Origin: an uncultured Acidobacteriota bacterium
GTDB lineage: Bacteria; Acidobacteriota; Polarisedimenticolia; Polarisedimenticolales; Polarisedimenticolaceae
DNA: 54,520 nucleotides
Reading direction: 5' to 3'
Assembly: GCA_945787955.1 (NCBI GenBank)
Contig: CALZKF010000003.1
Location: forward strand, 1 to 54,520
The number at the start of each line of letters is the position of its first letter. Within the stretch, counting starts at the first letter, position 1. The notes under the pieces were generated by a model, which did not search any database, was not told where the DNA came from, and saw nothing but the letters and a program-made list of their open reading frames with translations. The position numbers and the translations under genes were made by a program. Positions 17,570 through 25,358 of the stretch are shown here, in pieces.

Positions 17570-18562
17570 ATGGCCGACTCAGAGAGAGGACCGTTCCTGA
17601 GCGTCGTCGTGCCTGCACGGAATTCGGCGGATACCATCGCGGAATGCCTCCGTTCTCTCCGGCGGCACCTGCCGCAGACCTGCTCTGAAGTGATCGTCGT
17701 GGACAACGGCTCCAGCGATGGCACCGGGCGAATCGCACGGGAGGAAGGGGCTCGGGTGATCGAGGCGCCCGGGGTTTTCGTCTCCGAGGTGCGCAACGTG
17801 GGCGCCAGGCAGGCAACCGGGGACGGGGAACTGCTGGGGTTCATCGATTCCGATTGCACCATCACACCCGGTTGGTACCAGGCGGCGGTGGCTCTTCTGG
17901 AGAGTGACCGCACCATCGGTGTGGCCGGCAGCCGGCACGTCATCCCGGAGAATCCGTCCTGGGTGGAGGAGGTCTGGTTCCGATCGCACCGCTCCATGGA
18001 ACGGAAAGACCCTCTGGATGTGGCCTACATCCCTGCAGGGAATCTGGTGGTGCGGAAGAAGGTGTTCCGGCAGGTCGGCGGTTTCGACCCGACCATGGAA
18101 ACCGGTGAGGACCCGGACCTGTGCAACCGGATAGGTTCGGCCGGGTTCCGGATCGTGGAATGGGATGCTATCCGCTGTGTACATCTGGGGGAGCCGAAGT
18201 CTCTTGTGCAGGTCTTCCGCCGTGAGAGATGGCATGGCCGCGGTGTCCGGCTGCGGTACGCCGACGGCAGGCTCGCACCGGTCGTCGTTGCAACCGCGCT
18301 GTTTCTCGTGCTGGTCCTGGCCGGTGTGGCCGGACTCGCCGCCGCCGTTGTTGTCGGGTTGACACTCCCGGTGGCGGCCCTGGTTCCGGCCCTGGCGATC
18401 CCTGCGGTGTTCGCGATCACAAAGGGCAGGAAATTACCGGTTACCCAGCTCCCGGCGCTGGCTCTGGTGTATACATTCTATTTTCTGGGACGTGCCGCTT
18501 CCCTTCCCGTTGCGGCGGCCCGGGCGATGTTCAAAAGGAAGGGGCCCACGGCTGATGCCTGA
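17570..18562 (+). CDS. GT2 family glycosyltransferase with C-terminal membrane segments
   Basis: A 330-residue GT-A fold transferase. N-terminal nucleotide-binding region 'LSVVVPARNSADTIAECL' and 'VIVVDNGSSDGT'; metal motif DxD in 'GFIDSDCTITPGW' (about residue 90); acceptor-side 'GEDPDLCNRIGSAGF' (ED motif). Residues about 240-320 form two to three membrane segments. Start supported by GGAGGGAGGCAGG. It opens the operon of four overlapping or closely spaced glycan genes and shares eight bases with the following GT4 gene. It would act at the cytoplasmic face, extending the lipid-linked repeat unit. Confidence 0.9.
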   Translation: MADSERGPFLSVVVPARNSADTIAECLRSLRRHLPQTCSEVIVVDNGSSDGTGRIAREEGARVIEAPGVFVSEVRNVGARQATGDGELLGFIDSDCTITPGWYQAAVALLESDRTIGVAGSRHVIPENPSWVEEVWFRSHRSMERKDPLDVAYIPAGNLVVRKKVFRQVGGFDPTMETGEDPDLCNRIGSAGFRIVEWDAIRCVHLGEPKSLVQVFRRERWHGRGVRLRYADGRLAPVVVATALFLVLVLAGVAGLAAAVVVGLTLPVAALVPALAIPAVFAITKGRKLPVTQLPALALVYTFYFLGRAASLPVAAARAMFKRKGPTADA

Positions 18563-19709
18563 ACCGCGCCGCAAGGTCCTGCACCTCATCGACAGCTATC
18601 GGCTCGGTGGTCCGGGCAAGACCATCATCAATTCCGCCCGCTTCATCGATGAACACCGCTTTGAAATCCAGGTCGCTTCCTTCGCTCCCGAGGACGAGCG
18701 GCTGAACGAGTTCGGCCGCATGGTGCACTCGGCCGGGATCCGTTACCACGGCCTGCAGGAAACAGGCCGATTCGACCTCTCCCAGGCCCGGGTGCTCCGG
18801 GAACTGCTGCTGAAGGAAGAGTTCGACATCCTCCACACTCACGGGTATAAACCGGACATCCTCGGGTACCTGGCATGCAGGAAAGCGCCCGGGACCCGGC
18901 AGGTTACGACCCACCACGGCTGGATCGAGAATAGCGCCACCCAGAAGCTGTTCACCCGCAGCGCCATCGCCCTGACGCGGAAGATGGACGGCACGGTCTG
19001 CGTTGCCTCGCACCTGATGGACCGGCTCCCCGCCCGTGTGCGTGATTCCTGGCGCAGTACGCTGATCCACAATGCCCTGGTTCTTGAAGACTACGTTCCG
19101 TCGGGCCACAGGGCGACGATCCGCCGTAATCTCGGAATTACCGATGATGCTGACCTGATCGGAGTTGTGGGACGGCTGAGCCTGGAGAAAGGTTGCCTGG
19201 AGGCGCTGGATGCGTTCGCTGAACTGCACCGCCGGGTGCCCGGCGTTCACCTGGCGTTCATCGGCGAGGGTCCGATGGAGGCAGAACTGAAGTCCAAACT
19301 GGACGGCAGCGGCCTCGGGAACAAGGTTCACTTCACGGGGCATCAGTCGCCGGTTCAACCATGGCTCGAAGCGCTGGACCTGTTACTCTCCCCATCCAGG
19401 ACCGAAGGGCTGTCCAATGTGTTGCTGGAAGCGCTGGCGTTCCGGCTGCCGGTAGTGGCGACCCGGGTTGGAGGCAATGGTGAAATTATCCGGGACCAGG
19501 TCAGCGGCCTGCTGGTGGAACCGCTGCGGCCGGGTCTGCTGGCCGCCGGTATGGAGCATGTCGTGACCGATCCAGGAGCTGCACGTGAGATGGCCCAAAC
19601 CGGCCAGCGCACCGTACGGGAATCGTTCGGATTCGAGACCCGCATGCGCAAGATGGAGGCGTTCTACGAAGCGGTCCTCGCCGGAAGCCGCGGGGAGGCC
19701 GGCAGGTGA
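18555..19709 (+). CDS. GT4 family glycosyltransferase
   Basis: I use the ATG inside the end of the preceding gene (384 residues), since upstream residues of the listed ORF are its shadow. GT-B features: 'VLHLIDSYRLGGPGKTI', 'ILHTHGYKPDILGYLA', 'IHNALVLEDY', 'IGVVGRLSLEKGCLEAL', 'FIGEGPMEAELK', and donor-site 'PSRTEGLSNVLLEALAF'. It is a retaining transferase of the repeat-unit assembly line. Its stop overlaps the flippase GTG by four bases. Confidence 0.92.
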   Translation: MPEPRRKVLHLIDSYRLGGPGKTIINSARFIDEHRFEIQVASFAPEDERLNEFGRMVHSAGIRYHGLQETGRFDLSQARVLRELLLKEEFDILHTHGYKPDILGYLACRKAPGTRQVTTHHGWIENSATQKLFTRSAIALTRKMDGTVCVASHLMDRLPARVRDSWRSTLIHNALVLEDYVPSGHRATIRRNLGITDDADLIGVVGRLSLEKGCLEALDAFAELHRRVPGVHLAFIGEGPMEAELKSKLDGSGLGNKVHFTGHQSPVQPWLEALDLLLSPSRTEGLSNVLLEALAFRLPVVATRVGGNGEIIRDQVSGLLVEPLRPGLLAAGMEHVVTDPGAAREMAQTGQRTVRESFGFETRMRKMEAFYEAVLAGSRGEAGR

Positions 19710-21148
19710 GTGTCGGCGGTAAGAAAGTGATGTCCAGTTTCGGCTGGGTTGCCCTGGCGAATTATTCCAATCGGTTGTTCCGGTTCATCACCACCCTGAT
19801 CCTGGCCAAACTGCTGACACCCGAAGACTTCGGCATGGTGGCGGTCGCCAGCATGGTCATCGAATTGCTGTACCTGATGAAGGACCTGGGTGTCAGCCAG
19901 GCCTTGATCTACCGCCAGGAGGACTCGGAACTCAGCGTGAATACCGGAATGATCCTGGTTACGGGGATCAACACGCTGCTGTTCCTGCTGGCCGCCGCCG
20001 CATCGCCCTGGATCGCCCGATTCTACGACAACCCGGAACTGATGCCTGTGGTGTTGCTGCTGTCGTCCAACCTGATCTGGATCGGCCTCAAGGCGGCGCC
20101 GGAAGCGAAGCTCCGGAAAAACATGGAGTTCCGGAAGCTGGTGGTACCGAATGTTGTTCCGGTGCTGATCGCCTCCGCCGTCTCCATCGTGATGGCGCTG
20201 GCCGGGTACGGCGTCTGGAGCCTGGTGATTCGGGCGCTGATCGTCAATATTCTCGGCACACTCTTGATCTTCCGCTACGCCCGCCACCGGCCGTCACTCA
20301 GGTTCAGCCGGTCCGCGGCACGTGATTTGCTGAGCTACGGCAAGTTCATCGTCGGCACTTCGGTGTTCCTGGTCCTGTACTACAACCTGGACAAGCTGTT
20401 CATCAGCCGCTGGGGAGGGATTGTGGCGCTGGGGTATTACACTCTGGCGATGCGGATCGCCAGCTTGCCGGTGTCCGAACTGAGCCATGTCGTTTGCAAG
20501 GTCATGTTCCCGGTGATGTCCAAGCTGGGCAAAGAACCGGAGAAACTGCGTGCCACGTTTCTGAGCACCGTGAAGTACAGCAGTCTGCTCGCGATCCCGA
20601 TGTCCCTCGGAATCGCAGCATTCGTTCCACCGGTAGTCAGGGTGGTTTACGGCGATAAATGGCTTGCGATGATCCTGCCCCTGCAGCTGCTGGCGTTTTA
20701 CGCCCTGTTCCGTTCCCTGAGCTCCATCATCCATGAAACCTTCAAGGCGACCGGCGTGCCTCACCTGATGCAACGCTACGTCATCGTTCGCCTGGTGCTC
20801 CTCCTTGTGGCGGTGGCCCCGGTAATGTACTTCAAGGGGTTGAACGCCATGTGTGCGGCCATGGTCCTGTTGAACCTTCTGGTCACGACGATGGAGCTGA
20901 TTACGATCTCCCGGCGGATCGAACTGCCGGTATTGTCCATCCTGGCGACCTTCGCACGGCCGCTGGCGGTGGCCCTGGTTCTGGTCCTGGGGGTCTACAA
21001 GGTGGTGTCGTGGTGCGGTCTCTCGGACAGCTTGCCAACGGTGATCGCAGCCATCATCTTTATCAGTGTGGCCTACGCAGGTATAGTGCTGTCGACCGAT
21101 AAACTTCTACTGGCCGAAATCCGCCGGTTGTCCGCCCGCGGAACATGA
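19706..21148 (+). CDS. Wzx-like polysaccharide flippase (MOP superfamily)
   Basis: A 480-residue integral membrane protein with about 12-14 hydrophobic segments. The N-terminus 'SSFGWVALANYSNRLFRFITTLILAKLLTPEDFGMVAVASM' is typical of lipopolysaccharide biosynthesis flippases of the Wzx/TuaB type. It would move a lipid-linked oligosaccharide across the inner membrane. GTG start inside the preceding gene's end; ATGA overlap with the next gene. No Wzy-like polymerase is apparent in the window. Confidence 0.92.
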   Translation: MSVGGKKVMSSFGWVALANYSNRLFRFITTLILAKLLTPEDFGMVAVASMVIELLYLMKDLGVSQALIYRQEDSELSVNTGMILVTGINTLLFLLAAAASPWIARFYDNPELMPVVLLLSSNLIWIGLKAAPEAKLRKNMEFRKLVVPNVVPVLIASAVSIVMALAGYGVWSLVIRALIVNILGTLLIFRYARHRPSLRFSRSAARDLLSYGKFIVGTSVFLVLYYNLDKLFISRWGGIVALGYYTLAMRIASLPVSELSHVVCKVMFPVMSKLGKEPEKLRATFLSTVKYSSLLAIPMSLGIAAFVPPVVRVVYGDKWLAMILPLQLLAFYALFRSLSSIIHETFKATGVPHLMQRYVIVRLVLLLVAVAPVMYFKGLNAMCAAMVLLNLLVTTMELITISRRIELPVLSILATFARPLAVALVLVLGVYKVVSWCGLSDSLPTVIAAIIFISVAYAGIVLSTDKLLLAEIRRLSARGT

Positions 21149-22275
21149 GGTTGCCGAGACCAGTGCAAGACAAATTCATCAGTCTGTTGGGCGCTATCTA
21201 CACGCGGATTCCCCGCCAATACCGGCCCGCCATCAAATGGGCGGTGTTCGGCACCCTTCTCCGGCTGCAGTCCCTGGTAACCCTGCGCAGGATTCGGAAG
21301 GGCCGGCGAGTGGAGTTTCTGGATTTTGAAATCGCCAACCTGGAACCGTTCGAAACCCTCGATCCGGCTTCGAACCAGATCCTGGTGGAGTCGATCTGCA
21401 GCACAGTCAGCCCCGGAACAGAACGGGCGGTGCTTTCAGGTCTGCCCGGCGCACGCCGGTCGTTCCCCTACCAGCCCGGTTATTCCTGCGCCGGCCGGGT
21501 GCGGAAGATCGGAAAAAAGGTCTCCGGCGTCAGTCCGGGGGACAGACTGGTCGGTCGGATGAAGCACACCAGCCTGAGCGTCCTCCCGCCGGGAGGACTG
21601 TTCCGGGTACCTGAAGCGGTGTCTTGCGAAGAGGCCAGTTTTATGGAACTGGGGATTATTGTCCTCCAGGGCATCCGGAAGGCGGGGATCCGACCCGGGG
21701 ACCGGGTCGCCGTGTTGGGTCAGGGCCTGATTGGCCAGCTTTCGAACAAATTTGCCAAGCTGGCGGGAGCGGGGCGGGTGATCGCCGTGGCCCAAAGCCG
21801 CCGGCGGGAGGCGACGGCGATCGGTCGAGGCGGTGCCGATGAATATGTGGCGCTGGCGGAAGACCCCACCGCAGTGGACCGGATCCGAGCCGATGTGGTC
21901 ATCGAGGCGGTCGGGACGCCCCAGGCTGTGGTCCAGTCTCTGCAGTGCGCCATCCCCGGAGGAAAGGTAATCCTGCTCGGGTCGTCCCGGGGCATCGGTC
22001 GCGGAGTGGACTTCAAAGGTCTGGCCCAGGACCGGGGCATTGACATCATCGGCGCCCATATTTCCGCCATGCCGGACCGGGAATCGAGTCCGGGTCGCTG
22101 GACCTACCGAGAGGAAGGTGAGTTGTTCCTCCGCCTGCTGGAGGAAAAAAGGATAACCGTTTCGGACCTCGTGACCTGGCATGCCGATCCCTCGAAATGC
22201 AACCAGGTGTTTGAGGTCCTGGCCGCCGGCGGAGCGAACCATGTCGGCATCGTTTTTCAGTGGAGTCCGGAATGA
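21145..22275 (+). CDS. MDR-family (zinc-type alcohol dehydrogenase-like) oxidoreductase
   Basis: A 376-residue medium-chain dehydrogenase/reductase. GroES-like half: 'ESICSTVSPGTERAVLSG', 'YQPGYSCAGRVRKIGKKV', 'VSPGDRLVGR'. Rossmann half: 'GDRVAVLGQGLIGQLSNKFA' and 'DVVIEAVGTPQAV'. The usual catalytic-zinc Cys/His residues are not evident, as in the MDR half of 'bi-domain' oxidoreductases found in polysaccharide loci. An N-terminal basic/amphipathic stretch of about 40 residues is extra. Followed after 31 bases by the Gfo/Idh/MocA gene, the other half of that bi-domain arrangement. Confidence 0.85.
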   Translation: MRLPRPVQDKFISLLGAIYTRIPRQYRPAIKWAVFGTLLRLQSLVTLRRIRKGRRVEFLDFEIANLEPFETLDPASNQILVESICSTVSPGTERAVLSGLPGARRSFPYQPGYSCAGRVRKIGKKVSGVSPGDRLVGRMKHTSLSVLPPGGLFRVPEAVSCEEASFMELGIIVLQGIRKAGIRPGDRVAVLGQGLIGQLSNKFAKLAGAGRVIAVAQSRRREATAIGRGGADEYVALAEDPTAVDRIRADVVIEAVGTPQAVVQSLQCAIPGGKVILLGSSRGIGRGVDFKGLAQDRGIDIIGAHISAMPDRESSPGRWTYREEGELFLRLLEEKRITVSDLVTWHADPSKCNQVFEVLAAGGANHVGIVFQWSPE

Positions 22276-22306
22276 AGGCTCGGGCCGGAAAGCAAAGGAG
22301 ATAGCG

Positions 22307-23368
22307 GTGGAACCGTTAAAGATCGGGATTGTCGGGGCAGGCGCCATCGCCCAGCGCAACGCCAGGGAAGCGGTCGCTTCCGGGGTTGCCCGTCTGGCAG
22401 GTGTCTTCGACGTCAATCACAAGGTCGCCAGGAACATGGCCAAGGCGCTGTCGGCTCCATTTTTCCCGACCATCGATGCGATGCTGGCCAGTCCGGACGT
22501 GGATACGGTCCTTATCTCCGTGCCTCATCACCTGCACCGCTCCCTGGGTGTCCAGGCGGCCGGATGCGGCAAGCACGTCATGATGGAAAAGCCGGTGGCC
22601 AACAACCTGGAAGAGGCCGATGCGATCATCAACGCCTGCAAGGCCAACGGGGTTGGCCTGACCGTGAACTACAGTTTTCGGTTTCTGCCGAAAATTCAGC
22701 GTGCGAAGCGGTTGGTGGAACAAGGTGCGCTGGGAGATATCACCGGGATTCAGATCCTTCAGCACCAATACAAGGATCCGGGATACTGGACAGGCGCACG
22801 CAGCAATTCTCCCGACGATTGGCGGGCTTCCCGGGAAAAATGCGGCGGTGGCTTTCTGATCATGACCACCTGCCACATCATCGACTACGTCCACTTCATT
22901 ACAGGCCTCCGTACCGAGCGGATTTACAGTGAATACGGCACACTGAGTTCTCCTGCGGAAGTCGAGGACATCATCAGCATCGCCTGCAAGCTGGAAAACG
23001 GAGCGGTCGGGAGCCTGTGCGCCAGTTCAATCATGCGCGGCGTGGATCAGAATGAGGAGCGGATCAGCGGGACCAACGGGACCATGGTTCTGGATGAAAG
23101 CGGCATCACCCTGTTTTCGACCCGGCCGGTGGATGGCCTCAAACCGGGAAAGGTCCACCGGATCAAGAAGTTCCCTGATGTGAGCTGGACAGCCGAATGG
23201 GTGCGCGAATTCGCGACCTCTATCCATGAGAGCCGGGAGCCGGCGGTGTCGGGCCTGGATGCCTGGGACAACCTGGCGTTCATCACTTCGGCCTACAGAT
23301 CGATGGAGGAGGGCCGGGCCGTCCAGGTCCCGATCCACCCTGCACGATCGGGAGAACGGGAGAGATGA
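22307..23368 (+). CDS. Gfo/Idh/MocA family oxidoreductase
   Basis: The GTG six bases after AAAGGAG is preferred, giving 353 residues starting at the Rossmann motif 'LKIGIVGAGAIAQRNAREA'. Further family marks: 'MMEKPVANNLEEADAII' with the EKP lysine, and 'GFLIMTTCHIIDYVHFI' near the catalytic His. It is an NAD(P)-dependent sugar or sugar-nucleotide oxidoreductase. The substrate is unknown; partnership with the preceding MDR gene suggests a two-enzyme oxidation/reduction of a sugar used in the exopolysaccharide. Confidence 0.9.
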   Translation: MEPLKIGIVGAGAIAQRNAREAVASGVARLAGVFDVNHKVARNMAKALSAPFFPTIDAMLASPDVDTVLISVPHHLHRSLGVQAAGCGKHVMMEKPVANNLEEADAIINACKANGVGLTVNYSFRFLPKIQRAKRLVEQGALGDITGIQILQHQYKDPGYWTGARSNSPDDWRASREKCGGGFLIMTTCHIIDYVHFITGLRTERIYSEYGTLSSPAEVEDIISIACKLENGAVGSLCASSIMRGVDQNEERISGTNGTMVLDESGITLFSTRPVDGLKPGKVHRIKKFPDVSWTAEWVREFATSIHESREPAVSGLDAWDNLAFITSAYRSMEEGRAVQVPIHPARSGERER

Positions 23369-23916
23369 CGGTGCAGGCCGAATCGGTCCATCCGCTCCTG
23401 GCCTGTGCGTTACACGCCTGGCAGGAACTCGAACTGGAAGTAGGGGAGACCGCCCTGGTAGCCGGCGACGGGCCGCTGGCGGATATCTTCCGCCTGGCGG
23501 CATTGTGGCATGGCGCCAGTCCGGTGATCAAACTCGGTGCCGGCGGCGGACAGGTCGAGGGCGTGCGGAGCTGCGAGGTGCCGGACGACGACCCGGAATC
23601 GGTCCTTGATGAACTGGCGGTACAGTTGGCCGAGGCGCCGGCGGTCGCCGCGGTGGACCTGACCGGCCGGGCGGTGGTGGCGGACATGTTCTTCGAAATA
23701 CTGCCGCGGTATTCCCGACTTCTCCTGGCTGGAGATACCGGTGAGCCGCTTACCATCGACTACTACGTCAATATCCACCGCAAGGGGATCGGGGTTCTCG
23801 CCCGCAGGGCCGATCCGAATACGGCGGATGCCCGCATGTTGCAGCGTGCATCGGACCTGCTCGCATCCGCCGAGCGGGCGGCGGCCTGCCGCAAGGCGGC
23901 CGACTCCGGTTCATGA
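23365..23916 (+). CDS. Rossmann-domain-only MDR-like protein, function unknown
   Basis: A 183-residue protein resembling only the nucleotide-binding half of an MDR dehydrogenase: 'LEVGETALVAGDGPLADIFRLAALWHGA', then 'VAAVDLTGRAVVADMFFEILPRYSRLLLAGDT'. The expected glycine pattern GxGxxG is weak (GDGPLA). It lacks the GroES-like catalytic half. ATGA overlaps on both sides place it firmly in the operon, so it is unlikely to be spurious. It could be an accessory subunit or degenerate regulator of the neighbouring oxidoreductases; I cannot assign an activity. Confidence 0.7.
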   Translation: MTVQAESVHPLLACALHAWQELELEVGETALVAGDGPLADIFRLAALWHGASPVIKLGAGGGQVEGVRSCEVPDDDPESVLDELAVQLAEAPAVAAVDLTGRAVVADMFFEILPRYSRLLLAGDTGEPLTIDYYVNIHRKGIGVLARRADPNTADARMLQRASDLLASAERAAACRKAADSGS

Positions 23917-25136
23917 CACGGCCGAATTCCGCCGGGGCAGGCAGGAAACCGATTCGTGTCTGCATGGTCAGCTTCTACTACGAGCCGAACTACAGCGGTT
24001 CGGCTATCCAGGCCGGGAACCTGTCGCGCTATTTAAAGCGCAGGGGCGTGGAACCGTTTGTCGTCTCCGCCAGGCTGGACAGTCGGCTCGCCTTGGAGGA
24101 GGTCGAAGGGATACAGGTCCACCGCATCCCGGTCCTGAAAGGCGGAGACCTGCAGATCCCCTCATTCTGGCTCAGCCTGGCCTGGTTCCTGTGGCGGAAC
24201 CGCAGGTCGTACGACATCGTCCATGCCCATGGAACCTTGCAGCACGGGTCCGCTGCCATCATGGCCCGACTCCTCGGCAAAGGCTCGATCCTGAAGGTCG
24301 CCATGCACCGAAGCGATATCGCCTTCGGCAGGCAGGGCAGGATCTGGGGCCGGATCAACCGGTTCTACGTCCACCGGTTCCACCGCTACATCGCCACCAG
24401 CCGGCAGATCTATGAAGAGTTCGAGGAAGAGGGCATGGCTGCGGAACGGATCGTCCGAATCCCCAACGGCGTCGATACCGAAAAGTTCCGGCCGGCGGCG
24501 GACCCTGGGGAGAAGGCCGCCCTGAAGGCAAAGCTCGGCCTGCCTGCCGTGCCGGTGGCCCTGTTCACGGGAATCGTCCTGGCCCGCAAGAACGTCGACT
24601 TCGTGGTTCGTGTGTTCCTCCGCATGCGCAAGGCTGGAATACCGGGACACCTGGTCATCGTTGGCCCCGGCGAGGGCCGTAGCGGGGAGCCGTCCGGACC
24701 TTACTTCGATTCCCTCCAGGCGATGATACGTGAAGCGGGAGCGGAAGCCGACGTCACCTTCACCGGCCGCCGGCCGGATGTGCAGGATTACGTTCGGGCC
24801 TCGGACCTGTTTCTGTTCGCGCCGCGGAAGGAGGGCATGCCGAACGTCCTGCTTGAGGCGATGGCAGGAGGCTTGCCCTCCGTGGTTTCCCGGATCAGCG
24901 GTATCGAGGATGTCATCGATTCCGGTGTCAACGGTTATGTGTTTGACCTGGACCAGGAAGATCGGTTCGTGCAGGCGGCTGCCGACTTGATGAAGGACGG
25001 GGTTTTGCGGTCCGTCATCGGCGCGAAGGCGAGAAGAGACATCCGGAAACGGTACTCCCTGGACGCCATCGCCGATCGATATGTAGAGCTATACCGCTCC
25101 CTCCTGGACCGGCCCTCCGAAGAGCTGTCCCGGTAA
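23913..25136 (+). CDS. GT4 family glycosyltransferase
   Basis: A 407-residue GT-B transferase: 'VCMVSFYYEPNYSGSAIQAGNLSRYL', 'DIVHAHGTLQHGSAAIMARL', 'RIPNGVDTEKFRP', 'ALFTGIVLARKNVDFVV', 'VIVGPGEGRS' and donor-site 'PRKEGMPNVLLEAMAGG'. Last gene of the operon; the next gene follows after 222 bases containing a hairpin and a sigma-54-type promoter, so it is a separate transcription unit. Confidence 0.92.
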   Translation: MTRPNSAGAGRKPIRVCMVSFYYEPNYSGSAIQAGNLSRYLKRRGVEPFVVSARLDSRLALEEVEGIQVHRIPVLKGGDLQIPSFWLSLAWFLWRNRRSYDIVHAHGTLQHGSAAIMARLLGKGSILKVAMHRSDIAFGRQGRIWGRINRFYVHRFHRYIATSRQIYEEFEEEGMAAERIVRIPNGVDTEKFRPAADPGEKAALKAKLGLPAVPVALFTGIVLARKNVDFVVRVFLRMRKAGIPGHLVIVGPGEGRSGEPSGPYFDSLQAMIREAGAEADVTFTGRRPDVQDYVRASDLFLFAPRKEGMPNVLLEAMAGGLPSVVSRISGIEDVIDSGVNGYVFDLDQEDRFVQAAADLMKDGVLRSVIGAKARRDIRKRYSLDAIADRYVELYRSLLDRPSEELSR

Positions 25137-25172
25137 CAATTACCAGTCCGTTCTGACGGATTTGCAATCGTT

Positions 25173-25192
25173 CCGGCCCCGACGGGGGCCGG
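25173..25192. terminator. GC-rich hairpin, possible weak terminator
   Basis: Perfect eight-base arms CCGGCCCC and GGGGCCGG around GACG, 37 bases after the GT4 stop. There is no T-run, so intrinsic termination is doubtful; it may stabilise the mRNA end. Confidence 0.4.
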
Positions 25193-25226
25193 CTGCCTGC
25201 CACCTGGTGGGTAAAAACAGGCTGTC

Positions 25227-25246
25227 ATGCACATTCCTGCGTGCAT
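25227..25246. promoter_or_regulatory. Inverted repeat ATGCAC-N8-GTGCAT, possible enhancer-binding site
   Basis: Perfect six-base arms 28 bases upstream of the -24 element. Position is closer than most sigma-54 activator sites, so it is only a candidate. Confidence 0.3.
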
Positions 25247-25274
25247 TGTGGGGTTTGGAGGACTAACTTGATAG

Positions 25275-25291
25275 TTGGCATCCCGGTTGCA
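25275..25291 (+). promoter_or_regulatory. Sigma-54 (RpoN) -24/-12 promoter
   Basis: TTGGCATCCCGGTTGCA matches the sigma-54 consensus with the invariant GG and GC ten bases apart and TTGC intact. Transcription would start near 25302, leaving a leader of roughly 57 bases before the ATG of the secreted protein gene. It implies activation by an enhancer-binding protein encoded elsewhere. Confidence 0.75.
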
Positions 25292-25358
25292 CGAATGAAG
25301 GTCACCCGGTTCCTAATAATGTTTTGGGTCGACCACACCTTGCAGAGGAAGGAAAGTA

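Noticed and set aside
16380-17997. Long overlapping minus ORFs (478 and 490 residues) across the deacetylase and GT2 region
   Set aside because: Residues upstream of 'MKNYIRS' and the whole 490-residue frame are low-complexity Arg/Pro/Gly shadows without family motifs.
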